Shown here piece by piece: positions 9,750 through 19,659 of a DNA stretch of 64,000 nt; position 1 is the stretch's first letter, and each line of letters opens with the position of its first letter. Both the position numbers and the translations under genes were made by a program. The DNA lies in the NCBI RefSeq assembly GCF_963666145.1, contig NZ_OY762614.1, positions 3,214,501 to 3,278,500 on the forward strand. Direction: 5' to 3'. Below the pieces are notes generated by a model, which worked only from the letters and a program-made list of their open reading frames with translations, was not told the origin of the DNA and made no database searches. This DNA comes from an uncultured Desulfobacter sp. (GTDB lineage: Bacteria > Desulfobacterota > Desulfobacteria > Desulfobacterales > Desulfobacteraceae).

Positions 9750-12700
9750 ATGCTTTTATTGAATAGCGTTGAACAGCGAATCTCAATCTATCTGTTTTCT
9801 TGTCTGATGCTCTGTCTGTTATTGTTTCCTTCTGTTTCAGTCCGGGCCGATGTGGTTATTTCCAGCGCAGCTACAGGGACCAACGGCAGCATCACCTATC
9901 CTGCAAATTCCAATCCACTGGCACCGGGTGAGGCCTTGATGATTGAGGCCGGGGGATCAATTACCACAACCGGCATATATGACGACTGGATTTATGGTGA
10001 TGACTACGGCATTTATGGTATCGGCAGCAACGATATCACCGTGTACGGTTCCATTAACACTTTGGGAAGAGGTGCCAATGGTATCCAGGTGAGCGATAAC
10101 TCGGTCATCAATATGGCCAGCACCATCAATCTCTCGGGTGAAGGCAAGGGGGATGTGTATGACCGTCCCAGTTTTATACCGCCTTCTGATGACGGTTTGA
10201 TTGTGATATGGGATGATCCTCGGCCTGATTCCTATGGGATCCATGTCGGCAACAACAACCAGATCGACATATCAGGCACCGTCAACATTACTGGAGACGG
10301 TGCAAAAGGTATTTATGCCGACAGCGGCAATACCTTAAGCCTTTCTGGAGAGGTAAAAAGTATCGGTTCCGCATCCGATGGCGTGGTCATCATCTCGAAC
10401 AACAGCATTGATATTTCAGGCGGCATTTCAACGGAGGCTAAAGGCGCTAACGGCATTTATGCGGATGAGAATAACCATATCTCTGTAAGCGGCAGCATTA
10501 CTACCCAAGGGAATTACGCAGACGCAATTATTGCCTTGTACGAAAACGACATCAACGTCTCTGGCACCATCACCACCACCGGAGAATACGCATACGGTTT
10601 GTATACGGGACGCGGAACCGATATTAACATGTCCGGGACCATCACTACATCTGCCGCGCCGGGAAAGATATTACCAGGAATTTATAATTACCGCGGTAAT
10701 CTTATCGATATTTCCGGCACCGTAAACACAAGTAATTCTGAAGGTATCGGTGTTGAAGTGTATTATGCAGACACATTAGACATTTCAGGAACCATCAACG
10801 GGGCGATTTCTACCGGGCATATAGACATCATCGATATTTCCGGTTCCGTTATCTCTTCGAGTAACTGGGGTATCGATGATGAAGACAGTAATCGTTTGAA
10901 CATCTCTGGAAACATTTCGACTTCGGGAGATTACGGGGCCGGTGTGTCGACATCGGGAACTCTTGATATGTCCGGTACCATTTCCACTACCGGTTACCAA
11001 AGTGGCGGATTGATGTCTACAGGTGCCACCAATGTGTCAGGGACAGTCCAGACTCTTGGCGAGTGGTCCTATGGCATCCTGGCCGGGCATTCATTAACCG
11101 TATCCGGAAGGGTTTCCACCTCAGGCGACAAGTCAGTCGGGATTTATTCAGGGGGCCTGGCGCTGCCCGGGACGGTCACTACATCAGGCATAGAAGCCCA
11201 CGGAATCGTTGCCTATTATGACGGACTTTTTAATATTTCTGGAAACGTCTCAACTACAGGAGAGGGGGCTGCCGGGATATATTTGCAATACGGAGGAAAT
11301 TGCGTCCACCTGTCCGGCTCGGTTTCTGCCACCGGGTTGGGAGCCTATGCACTTCATTCGAAATCAATGGGATTGATCGTCAGCCCCTGGGACGACCCCT
11401 ATCAACCGGTTGAGGAAAATGTGTTTCACTTCCTCAACGGGGCTCTTGTTACCGGAGATATTTACAACAGTGATGATGGCGGAACCGCCTATCTGACATT
11501 CGGATATGCGAAGAACGAGGACGGAACCGCCGACTTGACCGCCGTTGATTCGGATTTCTCCGTCAACTTGAATGGCAGTATTACCTCGTCATCAGAGGGC
11601 CGATGGGATGGATATTTCGCCGGAGGTTCGACCGGCCTGAACGGTACCTCCAATCAATTTAGAAATCTTTTTATCGGCGGGCTCACATTTGACGAGGCAG
11701 GGGTACCGGACGGGTCCGGGGGCACCACGGACCTAATCCCGATTGACGGCGCTGCTGCAAATTTAACCGTTACCCAGGCCATCTTCACAGACGGCACGGT
11801 ATATATCGGCAAAGGCAGTACCTATGTTTTGTCCGGAATCCATACCCACACAGGGCCTAATGTTTTTTTAGACGGAACGTTACGCCTGAATTCAGGCACG
11901 TTCCTAAACCATGCAGTCAATACCGGCAGCAATACCGGCAGTTTTGTCAATAATTCGGTTTTAACGGTTACCCGGGGTCAGACCGGCAGGATTGAAGGCA
12001 ACTATACCCAGACCCAAAACGGTTCCCTTGTCCTGGAAGCAGCAGGTACCTCGGATTACGGGAAACTGATGGTCACAGGTTCGGCCGACTTCAGTGAATC
12101 CAACACCCTGACCATTGAGTTGCCCATTGACAGCACATTAAAGGAAAATGACGTACTTGAAGATGTCGTCACTGCAGGAACGCTGATCACTGATCCTGAT
12201 TCATTTTCAGTGGATTCTAACAGTGCCATGCGCCAATTCATCCCTTATATCGATAATGATACCATTGATTTGATTTACAAAAGTCGGCTGAATTGCCTGG
12301 AGGCCATCTCCGGTGCCAGTTCAATTTCAAACCCCCTGGCCGCTGAAGCAGCACAGCGCCTGGATCAGCTCTTTCAAGCCGGCACAGGCAACAGCGATAT
12401 GCAGTATATCCTCAATACGCTGGGCCGCCTGGACACCAACGATAAAGTGGGGCAGGCTGTGGCCCAGATGGTGCCGGCATTGGCAGGAGCCGGAAGCCAG
12501 ATCGGCTTTGATTTGGCTATCAATGGTGCAACCCAGGCCGTAGACCGCCGTCTGGCAGGTTTCAGCGGCATGTCTGCCGGAGATGTGTTTTTTGAAGACC
12601 GGATGGCCTGGATCAAACCCTATTATTCAAGAACGGAACAGAGTGAACGCAACGGTATAGACGGGTATACCGCCAATACCTACGGTATTGTTATCGGCGC

Positions 12701-13427
12701 GGATAGTCAAATTCTTTCCACATGGCAACTCGGGGCGGCCTTATCCTATGGCTCATCCGATGTCGAAAGCGACTCGTTAACCGCAAACCAGACCCTGGAC
12801 ATAGAGACCTATCAGGCGACCCTATACTCGAACAATGAAATAGCCGATGCACTGACTTTGAATCTCATCGGCGCCTTGGGATTCAACCGCAATGAATCCA
12901 ATCGACGTATTATTTTCGGCGGTGTTAACCGGAATGCCTCCGCTACATATGATTCCTGGCATATGCTTCTGGATGGGGAACTGATAAAAACCTATGATTT
13001 AAACGAAAAATTTTCTTTGGGGGCCTCTTTCAAGGTCCAATACGTTTACCTGGACGTTGAAGGGTATACGGAAACAGGCGCTGGCGGCCTGAACCTGTCC
13101 GTGGAAGACTCCGATGCGGACAGCCTGGTCGCTTCCATTGGCGGCCGGTGTAAGTACGCTGTGGCATCGAACCAGAATTTGACAGTCCATGCCGACGTTG
13201 GATATGATTTTTTGACGGATGCATCTTCCCTGGTTTCCTCCTATGCCGGGGGCGGCACTGCTTTTACAATCCATGGCAACAGCCCGAGTGAAATTGTTTA
13301 CCGTGGCGGAATAGGGTATGAACTACTCCAGTCAACCGGGTTTGAGATTGGCATTCGTTATCGCATGGAAGCCAGGGAGGATTTTATAAATCATACCGGA
13401 GACATCACTTTCCGGCTTCCATTTTAG
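9750..13427 (+). CDS. autotransporter adhesin-like protein (type Va)
   Basis: The frame is open from 9483, but the start at 9750 has an AGAGGA site 8 bases upstream and begins a long signal peptide (hydrophobic LFSCLMLCLLLFPSVSV, cleavage near VRA-DV). The passenger, about residues 30-780, consists of many 20-30-residue repeats built around the phrase ISGTITT(T/S)G, each one expected to form a turn of a right-handed beta-helix. A linker leads to a C-terminal autotransporter beta-barrel, about residues 947-1225, starting near the phrase MAWIKPYYS and ending in the terminal Phe expected for BAM recognition. Length 1225 residues. No protease or lipase motif is visible in the passenger, so an adhesive or aggregation role is most likely. 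Confidence 0.88.
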   Translation: MLLLNSVEQRISIYLFSCLMLCLLLFPSVSVRADVVISSAATGTNGSITYPANSNPLAPGEALMIEAGGSITTTGIYDDWIYGDDYGIYGIGSNDITVYGSINTLGRGANGIQVSDNSVINMASTINLSGEGKGDVYDRPSFIPPSDDGLIVIWDDPRPDSYGIHVGNNNQIDISGTVNITGDGAKGIYADSGNTLSLSGEVKSIGSASDGVVIISNNSIDISGGISTEAKGANGIYADENNHISVSGSITTQGNYADAIIALYENDINVSGTITTTGEYAYGLYTGRGTDINMSGTITTSAAPGKILPGIYNYRGNLIDISGTVNTSNSEGIGVEVYYADTLDISGTINGAISTGHIDIIDISGSVISSSNWGIDDEDSNRLNISGNISTSGDYGAGVSTSGTLDMSGTISTTGYQSGGLMSTGATNVSGTVQTLGEWSYGILAGHSLTVSGRVSTSGDKSVGIYSGGLALPGTVTTSGIEAHGIVAYYDGLFNISGNVSTTGEGAAGIYLQYGGNCVHLSGSVSATGLGAYALHSKSMGLIVSPWDDPYQPVEENVFHFLNGALVTGDIYNSDDGGTAYLTFGYAKNEDGTADLTAVDSDFSVNLNGSITSSSEGRWDGYFAGGSTGLNGTSNQFRNLFIGGLTFDEAGVPDGSGGTTDLIPIDGAAANLTVTQAIFTDGTVYIGKGSTYVLSGIHTHTGPNVFLDGTLRLNSGTFLNHAVNTGSNTGSFVNNSVLTVTRGQTGRIEGNYTQTQNGSLVLEAAGTSDYGKLMVTGSADFSESNTLTIELPIDSTLKENDVLEDVVTAGTLITDPDSFSVDSNSAMRQFIPYIDNDTIDLIYKSRLNCLEAISGASSISNPLAAEAAQRLDQLFQAGTGNSDMQYILNTLGRLDTNDKVGQAVAQMVPALAGAGSQIGFDLAINGATQAVDRRLAGFSGMSAGDVFFEDRMAWIKPYYSRTEQSERNGIDGYTANTYGIVIGADSQILSTWQLGAALSYGSSDVESDSLTANQTLDIETYQATLYSNNEIADALTLNLIGALGFNRNESNRRIIFGGVNRNASATYDSWHMLLDGELIKTYDLNEKFSLGASFKVQYVYLDVEGYTETGAGGLNLSVEDSDADSLVASIGGRCKYAVASNQNLTVHADVGYDFLTDASSLVSSYAGGGTAFTIHGNSPSEIVYRGGIGYELLQSTGFEIGIRYRMEAREDFINHTGDITFRLPF

Positions 13428-13471
13428 GCTCAGGCAAAAGATAAGCTGAAAATTAATGTGGAGAAGACAAA

Positions 13472-14008
13472 ATGGCCGGGCATGTGCTTGACAATTTATT
13501 GAAAAATTATACGGATTTGATAACGCGGGTGGATGAACACATCCAAAGGCTTGCCCGGGTTCATAAAGCGCACCTCGCCTGCAAAAAAGGATGTGATGAA
13601 TGCTGCAGACACCTGTCTTTGTTTCCGGTGGAGGCCTTTGCCTTGTCGCGGGCTTTTTGTCGACTGGATGATGCATGCCGGGAAAGGGTTCTTGACCAGG
13701 CACAGCAGAACGATCTCGCATGCCCTCTGCTGGTGGACCATGTCTGCGTGGTTTATGAGGCCCGCCCTATTATCTGTAGAACCCATGGATATCCCCTGTA
13801 TATGGAAAAAGAGGACAGGGCTGTGGTGGATTTCTGCCCCAAAAATTTTAAGGGCATAAAAAAGCTGGATCGGTCTGATATGCTGGATCTTGACCGGATG
13901 AATACCCTTTTGACGGCAGTAAACAGTCATTTTATCAGCAATTTTGAAGACGGGCTGCCTGACCGGATACCCGTGGACCAGGCCCTGGAATTATACCTGG
14001 CGCTTTAA
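13472..14008 (+). CDS. YkgJ-type cysteine-cluster protein
   Basis: A 178-residue soluble protein with the YkgJ/Fe-S-or-zinc cluster pattern: CKKGCDECC at residues 37-45, then a late C-PLLVDHVC and a CR near RPIIC. Such proteins are small putative zinc- or iron-chelating proteins of uncertain function. The gene follows the autotransporter by 44 bases and its stop codon overlaps the stop of the convergent deacetylase gene by three bases (13472-14008 against 14005). Confidence 0.8.
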   Translation: MAGHVLDNLLKNYTDLITRVDEHIQRLARVHKAHLACKKGCDECCRHLSLFPVEAFALSRAFCRLDDACRERVLDQAQQNDLACPLLVDHVCVVYEARPIICRTHGYPLYMEKEDRAVVDFCPKNFKGIKKLDRSDMLDLDRMNTLLTAVNSHFISNFEDGLPDRIPVDQALELYLAL

Positions 14009-15255
14009 CCGTTCGGTATCTCAACAAGTTTGCTGGCCGGCACCAGTTGCACTTTTCCTTTGAGTTTTGGCAGTTCGCGTTTGAGCGCATCCAGGGTGGC
14101 CTGGTGGGGATGGCCGATACCAATGGCGCTGCCGTGCTCTTTGGCCAGCTTGATCAGTTTTTTCATCTGTCCTGAAATATATTCGACATCCTGGAAATTA
14201 TCCAGAAATACATCCCGGTGGGAAAATTTCAGCTGAAACATGCGGGCGGACTGCTCGCCTTTGGATTCAACTGATGTTCTGGAATCAATGAAAAACAAAT
14301 CGCTTTTTTTGAGCACCGTGAAAATCTGGTTCATTTTGTCTGAATCCGCCGTCAGCCTGGAGCCCATGTGGTTGTTTACCCCCACTGTGCCGGGAACCGC
14401 CTGAATATCCTTGCGAAGCTGGGTTAAGAGCGCATCCGGTGACATGGAAGAGAGAAGCGCTCCCGGGCCTGGGTTGACCTTGGGGTACTGGGTCGGTTCC
14501 ATGGGAAGATGAAGCATCAGTTCAGCCCCTTTTTCGGATAATCTGTGTGCAAGCTGCGTTCCGGAAGGAGAGAAGGGAAGAATGGAAAAGGTGATGTTCT
14601 TATCCACTTTGACCAGACCCATGGCCAGTGTCTTGCTGTATCCGATGTCATCAATGATAATGGCTATCCTGGGCACAGCATTATTTTTGTTCGGCGGCAC
14701 AGCCTTTTTCGGGGGGGACGGGGTGACGTCATCATATACTTCATAAACAATGGCCGAGCCCTCTTTGGGTAGAGATGTCTTTTCTAAACTGCTTCTTCCG
14801 GATGCATGGTCTTTTTCCTTAAGGCCTTTGGCTTTGGAGATGAGTTTAGGCTCGGCGGTTTCCGTGGGTTTTGTCCCAGGTTCCGATGGCTCTTGCCGGG
14901 GTGTTTCTGCCACCTGATCCTGATCCTGGTGCTGTGCCCCTGGCGGAGTGCCTTTGTCTGCATGGGTTTGAGGCGCCACCGGCCGACGGGCCTGCACAAA
15001 AATATCAACCAGCATCGCTGCGACCAGGCAGACCGAGACAAGAATCGCAAGACCCAGCACAGTTTTTTTTACCTCAAGTAAAAAATCGGCGCCATTTTTC
15101 TTGGCAGGTTTCTTTGTTCCGGTCTTTCTGGGTGTGGCTGGCTTTTTCTTTGTTTGCGTGTTTTTTTTGGGGGCGGCTTTGGTTGTCTTTTTTGGGGCCG
15201 GGGTCTTTTCTCCCTGAGTTTTTTTTGTGCCGCCCGTGGATTTAGTTCGTGTCAT
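14005..15255 (-). CDS. divergent polysaccharide deacetylase (YibQ-like)
   Basis: The N-terminal 55 residues are a Lys/Thr/Pro-rich, low-complexity cytoplasmic tail, followed by one membrane helix (TVLGLAILVSVCLVAAMLV) and a Pro/Glu-rich linker. The catalytic-type domain, about residues 195-410, starts PRIAIIIDDIGYSKT and carries the divergent polysaccharide deacetylase signatures LMLHLPMEP and NNHMGSRLT. The family is a distant relative of NodB deacetylases, with some members binding peptidoglycan. The gene overlaps the end of ctpA by 14 bases, suggesting translational coupling, and is the last gene of the ftsEX-envC cluster, as in many Proteobacteria. Confidence 0.85.
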   Translation of the reverse strand: MTRTKSTGGTKKTQGEKTPAPKKTTKAAPKKNTQTKKKPATPRKTGTKKPAKKNGADFLLEVKKTVLGLAILVSVCLVAAMLVDIFVQARRPVAPQTHADKGTPPGAQHQDQDQVAETPRQEPSEPGTKPTETAEPKLISKAKGLKEKDHASGRSSLEKTSLPKEGSAIVYEVYDDVTPSPPKKAVPPNKNNAVPRIAIIIDDIGYSKTLAMGLVKVDKNITFSILPFSPSGTQLAHRLSEKGAELMLHLPMEPTQYPKVNPGPGALLSSMSPDALLTQLRKDIQAVPGTVGVNNHMGSRLTADSDKMNQIFTVLKKSDLFFIDSRTSVESKGEQSARMFQLKFSHRDVFLDNFQDVEYISGQMKKLIKLAKEHGSAIGIGHPHQATLDALKRELPKLKGKVQLVPASKLVEIPNG

Positions 15256-16552
15256 TTATTTTACTGAACACACCATAACTGATGAGAATATCAAGGGCGC
15301 GTTTTACCTGGACATCTTGATTGAGTTTTTTGATTTCAGTATCTTTGGAAGATTTTTTCTTGTTTTTAGTCTCCTGCTCTTCGGGCTTGAGACTGTTTTT
15401 CAAGTCCTTTTCTTTGAGCATCAAGTCAAAGCTTGAATCCTCTTTGGGCGCTTCGTCCAATGTTCCCGGTTCCACCCGGATGTCGGGCTGGATGCCCTTG
15501 GCCTGGATGGAATGTCCGCTGGGGGTGTAGTACCGGGCAATGGTATACTTAAGCCCGAACCCGTCCTTGAGCGGCCGCACGGTCTGTACCGACCCTTTGC
15601 CAAAGGAGGTGGTGCCTAAAATCAGAGAGCGGGAGTTGTCTTTAAGGGCGCCGGCCACAATTTCAGATGCTGAGGCAGAGCCGCCGTTGATCAGCGTGAC
15701 AATGGGGTAGTTGCGTTCCGGAAAATTTGCATGGGCCGTGAAGGTCTGGTTATTTTTTTCAATGCGGCCCTTGATGGAAACGATGGTTCCATGGTCGATA
15801 AACAGGTCGGAAATTCGAATGGCCTGGTCCAGCAAACCGCCCGGATTGTCCCGAAGGTCGATGATCAAACCTTTCAGGCCGTCACCCTTTTTTTCCAGGG
15901 CTGTCAGTTGATCGGTCACATCATCTAAGGTATTCATTCTGAAATTGGTGATGCGTAAATACCCGAATCCCGGTGTGAGCATGGCCGAACGCACGCTGGT
16001 CATGGGGATCATGTCCCGCTTGAGCGTAAAAACCAACGGCTCTGATGCCTTTTCCCGGATGATGGTGATTTTAACTTCTTCGTATCGCGGGCCGCGCATT
16101 TTGTTCACCGCTTCCCACATGGCCATGTCCTTGGTGGAGGCGTCGTCAATTTTAATGATGATGTCACCGGCCGTGATACCGGCCGCATAGGCCGGGGTTC
16201 CTTCAATGGGGGAGACAACAGTAAGGATACCGTCTTTCATGGTAATAACAATGCCGATACCCGAAAACTCTCCTTTGGTGTCATCCTGAAGGTCCCCGAA
16301 GGCATCCGGCGGCATGAAGCTGGAATGGGGGTCAAGATTGCCCACCATGCCCTTGATGGCATTGTGTACCAGCTCTTCGGGCTTGACCTCGTCCACATAG
16401 TTATTTTCAAGCTCTTCCAGGACGTCGGCAAACAGCTTTAAAGACTGATAGGTTTTTTCTTCAGCCGCATGCACTGAACCTGCAGCCAGCATCAGCATCA
16501 CAGCAGCAGTCATCCAGAGCCGCATCAATCCGGCCCAATTTGTTTTTCTCAT
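15242..16552 (-). CDS. ctpA: S41 family carboxy-terminal processing peptidase
   Basis: Signal peptide (residues 1-30, ending VHAA), an N-terminal helical domain, a PDZ domain at about residues 95-165 (GIGIVITMKDGI onward) and a tail-specific protease core. The catalytic serine lies in GSASASE, residues 291-297, and the catalytic lysine is Lys319 in FGKGS. The tail from about residue 385 is charged. The protein acts in the periplasm, usually trimming cell-wall hydrolases or their regulators. It sits 3 bases after envC and overlaps the next gene by 14 bases. This order (envC, ctpA, deacetylase) supports a role in septal wall remodelling. Confidence 0.92.
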   Translation of the reverse strand: MRKTNWAGLMRLWMTAAVMLMLAAGSVHAAEEKTYQSLKLFADVLEELENNYVDEVKPEELVHNAIKGMVGNLDPHSSFMPPDAFGDLQDDTKGEFSGIGIVITMKDGILTVVSPIEGTPAYAAGITAGDIIIKIDDASTKDMAMWEAVNKMRGPRYEEVKITIIREKASEPLVFTLKRDMIPMTSVRSAMLTPGFGYLRITNFRMNTLDDVTDQLTALEKKGDGLKGLIIDLRDNPGGLLDQAIRISDLFIDHGTIVSIKGRIEKNNQTFTAHANFPERNYPIVTLINGGSASASEIVAGALKDNSRSLILGTTSFGKGSVQTVRPLKDGFGLKYTIARYYTPSGHSIQAKGIQPDIRVEPGTLDEAPKEDSSFDLMLKEKDLKNSLKPEEQETKNKKKSSKDTEIKKLNQDVQVKRALDILISYGVFSKINDTN

Positions 16553-16555
16553 TTG

Positions 16556-17995
16556 TCATGCTCCTTTTTTCAGCCATTTGAGGGGATCGACGGGTTTGCC
16601 GTGGTGACGGACCTCAAAGTGAAGGCACGGTCCTTTGATGGAGCCGGTATCTCCTGCCGTGCCGATGATTTCTCCTGTGTCTACTCGGTCGCCCTTTTTT
16701 TTGTACAGCTCTTCGATATGGGCGTAAAGGGTGTAATAGTTATTTCCATGGTTGATGATCATCAAGTTGCCGTAGCCCTTGAGCCACTGGGCAAACATGA
16801 CCTCTCCGCTGAAAACGTTTTTTACGGGCGTACCCCGTTCCGCCTTTATATCAATTCCGCTTTGAAATGTGAAGGCGTTGTAATCGCCTTTGCGTTCGGT
16901 ACCGAAATTTGAAATAATTTCACCCGTTACCGGATATGGCAGTTGACCTTTCTGGCGGGCAAAGGATGTTTTTACCTGGGCGTAGGCGGCCTGGGGTGCG
17001 ATGGCGGATATGGTCTGGTTCAGGGCCCGGGACGATACTTCAAGGGACTCCTTTGCTGCCAGGGCCAGCCCTTTTCTGCGTCTGATATCTTTAAGGATTT
17101 CTTCTTTTTTCAGGGCCTCTTTTTTGCGTACGTTTATCTCATAGGCCAATTGTTCCTGCAGGTCCGATTTGAGCTTGTGCTGACTGTTCAGGTCCTGTTC
17201 AAGGGCATTGAGTTCCTGCATGTTCCGGGCTTGCTGGTCCAGCAGTGAAAAATCGGATTTCACAACTTTTTTAAGCGCATTCTGGGTGATGACAAAATCA
17301 AACAGTGACGACGGGGGGGCTGCCATTTCAAGGCGGCCCATCATCTGCATGCGAAACAGGGCATTCAGACGCTTTCCGGCATAGTCCCGGACGGCTTGCA
17401 TGGATTTGTTCAGTTGTTCAATGCGCCCTTGTGTCTTTTCAATCTCCTCGGAGATGACAACGGTGTCACGCCTTAAATCCCGGGCTGTCAGCCGGGCTTG
17501 GTTCAGGACTTTATCAATTTCGTTCAGCCCGTCAAGTATCTGCATCTCCTGCTGGGAGAATTTTTGGACTTTCCGGTCTTCTTCCCGGATCTGTCTTGCA
17601 ATGACCGCTTGTCCGGATTCAGTTGTTTCGGACGGTTCCGGGGATGTCGAGGGTTGTTCCGGGGACGCTGAAATCTGTTTTAGAAGAATATAGCGGCTGC
17701 GGTTTCTGATATACCCCTTGATGCCTCTGTATTCTATGGTGAGCCACCCGCCCACACCGCCCTGCATCTCCAGAACATCAACCCGTTCGCCTTTATTGAG
17801 CACCACCACCACCGATGCCTCGTTGTCCGGGGCCGAGCGAACGTTGAGCTTGCCGGCATTGATTTTGCCTTTGTACAGAACCTGTGCATAGCCCAGGTCT
17901 GCCTGGATCAATAGAACGGCAAACGCCGTCATGCAGGCAAAAAAGAGCGGCTTTATTTTAAAATCTGCTTCAAAGAAATGAAACATCCGAACCAA
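16556..17995 (-). CDS. envC: EnvC-type murein hydrolase activator (SH3b, coiled coil, M23/LytM)
   Basis: After a signal peptide ending LGYAQ come an SH3b domain (about residues 38-105), a long coiled coil (about 130-345, rich in Lys/Glu/Gln heptads) and a C-terminal LytM/M23 domain. The LytM domain keeps YAHIEE and LHFEVR, but the first zinc ligand position HxxxD reads QSGID, so the His is replaced by Gln. This fits an amidase activator that does not cleave peptidoglycan itself, as in EnvC. The start overlaps the end of ftsX by 43 bases; an internal ATG at 17986 is an alternative. FtsEX recruits EnvC through its coiled coil, so gene order and architecture agree. The SH3b domain is an extra compared with E. 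coli EnvC. Confidence 0.88.
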   Translation of the reverse strand: MVRMFHFFEADFKIKPLFFACMTAFAVLLIQADLGYAQVLYKGKINAGKLNVRSAPDNEASVVVVLNKGERVDVLEMQGGVGGWLTIEYRGIKGYIRNRSRYILLKQISASPEQPSTSPEPSETTESGQAVIARQIREEDRKVQKFSQQEMQILDGLNEIDKVLNQARLTARDLRRDTVVISEEIEKTQGRIEQLNKSMQAVRDYAGKRLNALFRMQMMGRLEMAAPPSSLFDFVITQNALKKVVKSDFSLLDQQARNMQELNALEQDLNSQHKLKSDLQEQLAYEINVRKKEALKKEEILKDIRRRKGLALAAKESLEVSSRALNQTISAIAPQAAYAQVKTSFARQKGQLPYPVTGEIISNFGTERKGDYNAFTFQSGIDIKAERGTPVKNVFSGEVMFAQWLKGYGNLMIINHGNNYYTLYAHIEELYKKKGDRVDTGEIIGTAGDTGSIKGPCLHFEVRHHGKPVDPLKWLKKGA

Positions 17996-18828
17996 CCTAA
18001 AAAGGTGCTGGAAAATAAAATGATTGCCATGGCCGGCCAGGAGAGAAAATGAATATCCAGATAAACGTAGGCACCCAGGCTTTGGGAAATGCCCGAAGAG
18101 AGCGTCAAGTAGCCGGATAAAAGTATAATGATACCCAAGACCCCGCCCATGAATCCCTGGAGGAGCCCCTCAATGTAAAACGGTGTTTTGATGAAGCCGT
18201 CCGTGGCACCCACCAGGCGCATGATCTCTATTTCGGTCTGCCGTGCATAAAATGCCAGACGCACGGTATTGGCTGTGATGAACAGGGCAATCATTAAAAA
18301 CATGCCGCTCATGGTGTAGCCTGTCATTTTGAACAGATTGAACAGTTTAAAAAAGCGGCCCAGCCATCCCTGCCCGTACTCTACGCTGTCTACGATGTCC
18401 AGGGACTCAATGCGTTTGGCGGCCTTTTGAATCTGCTCAAAATTTGAATGGGCGGTCATGGTGATTTCAATGGCGTCGGGAAGGGGGTTCTCCTGGAGGG
18501 TTGAAAGAAAGCGGGTTTTGGACCCCAACTCTTTTTTGAGCCGTTCCAGGGCCTGGGCTTTGGGGATGAATGTCATTTCTTCGATGCCGCCCAGGGAGGT
18601 CAGCTGCTCTTTTACATTGGGCAGCATGGCAGGAGCGAATGATTCGTTCAGATACACCATGGCCCGTCCCCCCTGATTCCAGGTGGAAAGAACCCGGCTT
18701 GCGTTTTCAAAAAAGAGCATGAAAACCGATACCAGGAGAATGGAAAGGGCGATGGTCATGATGGTGATGATATTTAAAAACCGGTTGGACCGGATATCGG
18801 TCAAGGCCTTAGCCGAAAATCGCATCAT
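17953..18828 (-). CDS. ftsX: cell division ABC transporter permease FtsX
   Basis: A 291-residue protein with four membrane helices and the large extracellular loop between helices 1 and 2 that binds the hydrolase activator. The opening RFSAKALTDIRSNRFLN and the phrase ARQTEIEIMRLVGATDGFI are FtsX signatures. It lies 28 bases downstream of ftsE and overlaps the start of envC, so FtsE, FtsX and EnvC are probably made in fixed proportion. FtsX is not a transporter in the usual sense but transmits FtsE ATP hydrolysis to the periplasm. Confidence 0.93.
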   Translation of the reverse strand: MMRFSAKALTDIRSNRFLNIITIMTIALSILLVSVFMLFFENASRVLSTWNQGGRAMVYLNESFAPAMLPNVKEQLTSLGGIEEMTFIPKAQALERLKKELGSKTRFLSTLQENPLPDAIEITMTAHSNFEQIQKAAKRIESLDIVDSVEYGQGWLGRFFKLFNLFKMTGYTMSGMFLMIALFITANTVRLAFYARQTEIEIMRLVGATDGFIKTPFYIEGLLQGFMGGVLGIIILLSGYLTLSSGISQSLGAYVYLDIHFLSWPAMAIILFSSTFLGWFGCFISLKQILK

Positions 18829-18856
18829 ATCGCAATCGCATTTTGTTTTGAGTTCC

Positions 18857-19555
18857 TTAGCATAGGATGGTTGATATTCCTTTAAGTGTTCCGTCTTTCA
18901 GGGCTATATTTCGTCCTTTGCTGAAACGGTTCATCTGCTCAATGTTATGGCTGGCCATGAGAATGGTGGCGCCGTTCTGATGATATCCCAAAAGCAGATC
19001 AAGCACGAGCTGGGCGGATTCATTGTCCAGGCTGCCCGTGGGTTCATCGGCAAGGATGATGGAGGGTTCTCCCACCACCGCCCTGGCCACGGCCACCCGC
19101 TGCTGTTCTCCCCCCGACAGGGTGGGCGGCAGGTGATTGGCTTTTTTTTCCATGCCCGTGACCCTTAGCACGTGCATCACCTTCTTTTTTATGTAGGACG
19201 GCTTTTCTCCGGCAACCTTGAGCACCAGGGCGACATTATCAAACACCGTGCGGCTGGGAATCAGCTTGAAATCCTGGAACACCATGCCGAAACGGCGGCG
19301 CAGAAATGGCAGTTTTGTGGATGAAATCCGCGCCAGATTCATGCCGTCAATGAGAATTTGTCCTTCGGATACCCGTTCGGCCAGGTATAAAACTCTGAGC
19401 AGCGTGGATTTACCGGCCCCGGAAGGCCCGGAAATAAAAATGAATTCACCGGCCTCAATATCAAGGGAGATGTCATTTAGCGCCAGCTTGCCGCCATAGC
19501 GTTTGGTCACATTAAACAGCCTGATAATATTGGATTTGTCGCTGCTCGACCTCAT
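18857..19555 (-). CDS. ftsE: cell division ATP-binding protein FtsE
   Basis: A 232-residue ABC ATPase with Walker A GPSGAGKST (residues 43-51), signature LSGGEQQR, and Walker B IILADEPTG. The phrase FVFQDFKLIPSRTVFDNVALVL-like region (here GMVFQDFKLIPSRTVFDNV) is specific for the FtsE branch of the lipoprotein-exporter ATPases. It heads the minus-strand operon that continues with ftsX, envC, ctpA and the deacetylase. It is cytoplasmic and pairs with FtsX at the division site. Confidence 0.94.
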   Translation of the reverse strand: MRSSSDKSNIIRLFNVTKRYGGKLALNDISLDIEAGEFIFISGPSGAGKSTLLRVLYLAERVSEGQILIDGMNLARISSTKLPFLRRRFGMVFQDFKLIPSRTVFDNVALVLKVAGEKPSYIKKKVMHVLRVTGMEKKANHLPPTLSGGEQQRVAVARAVVGEPSIILADEPTGSLDNESAQLVLDLLLGYHQNGATILMASHNIEQMNRFSKGRNIALKDGTLKGISTILC

Positions 19556-19659
19556 GTATGATTTGCCTTGTGGTATTTTGGGAATAATTGACTGACATTA
19601 AATTTACTGATATAAACCGCCTGTGTCAAGGAGTGCTGCAAACAGTTTTTCTTACACAA

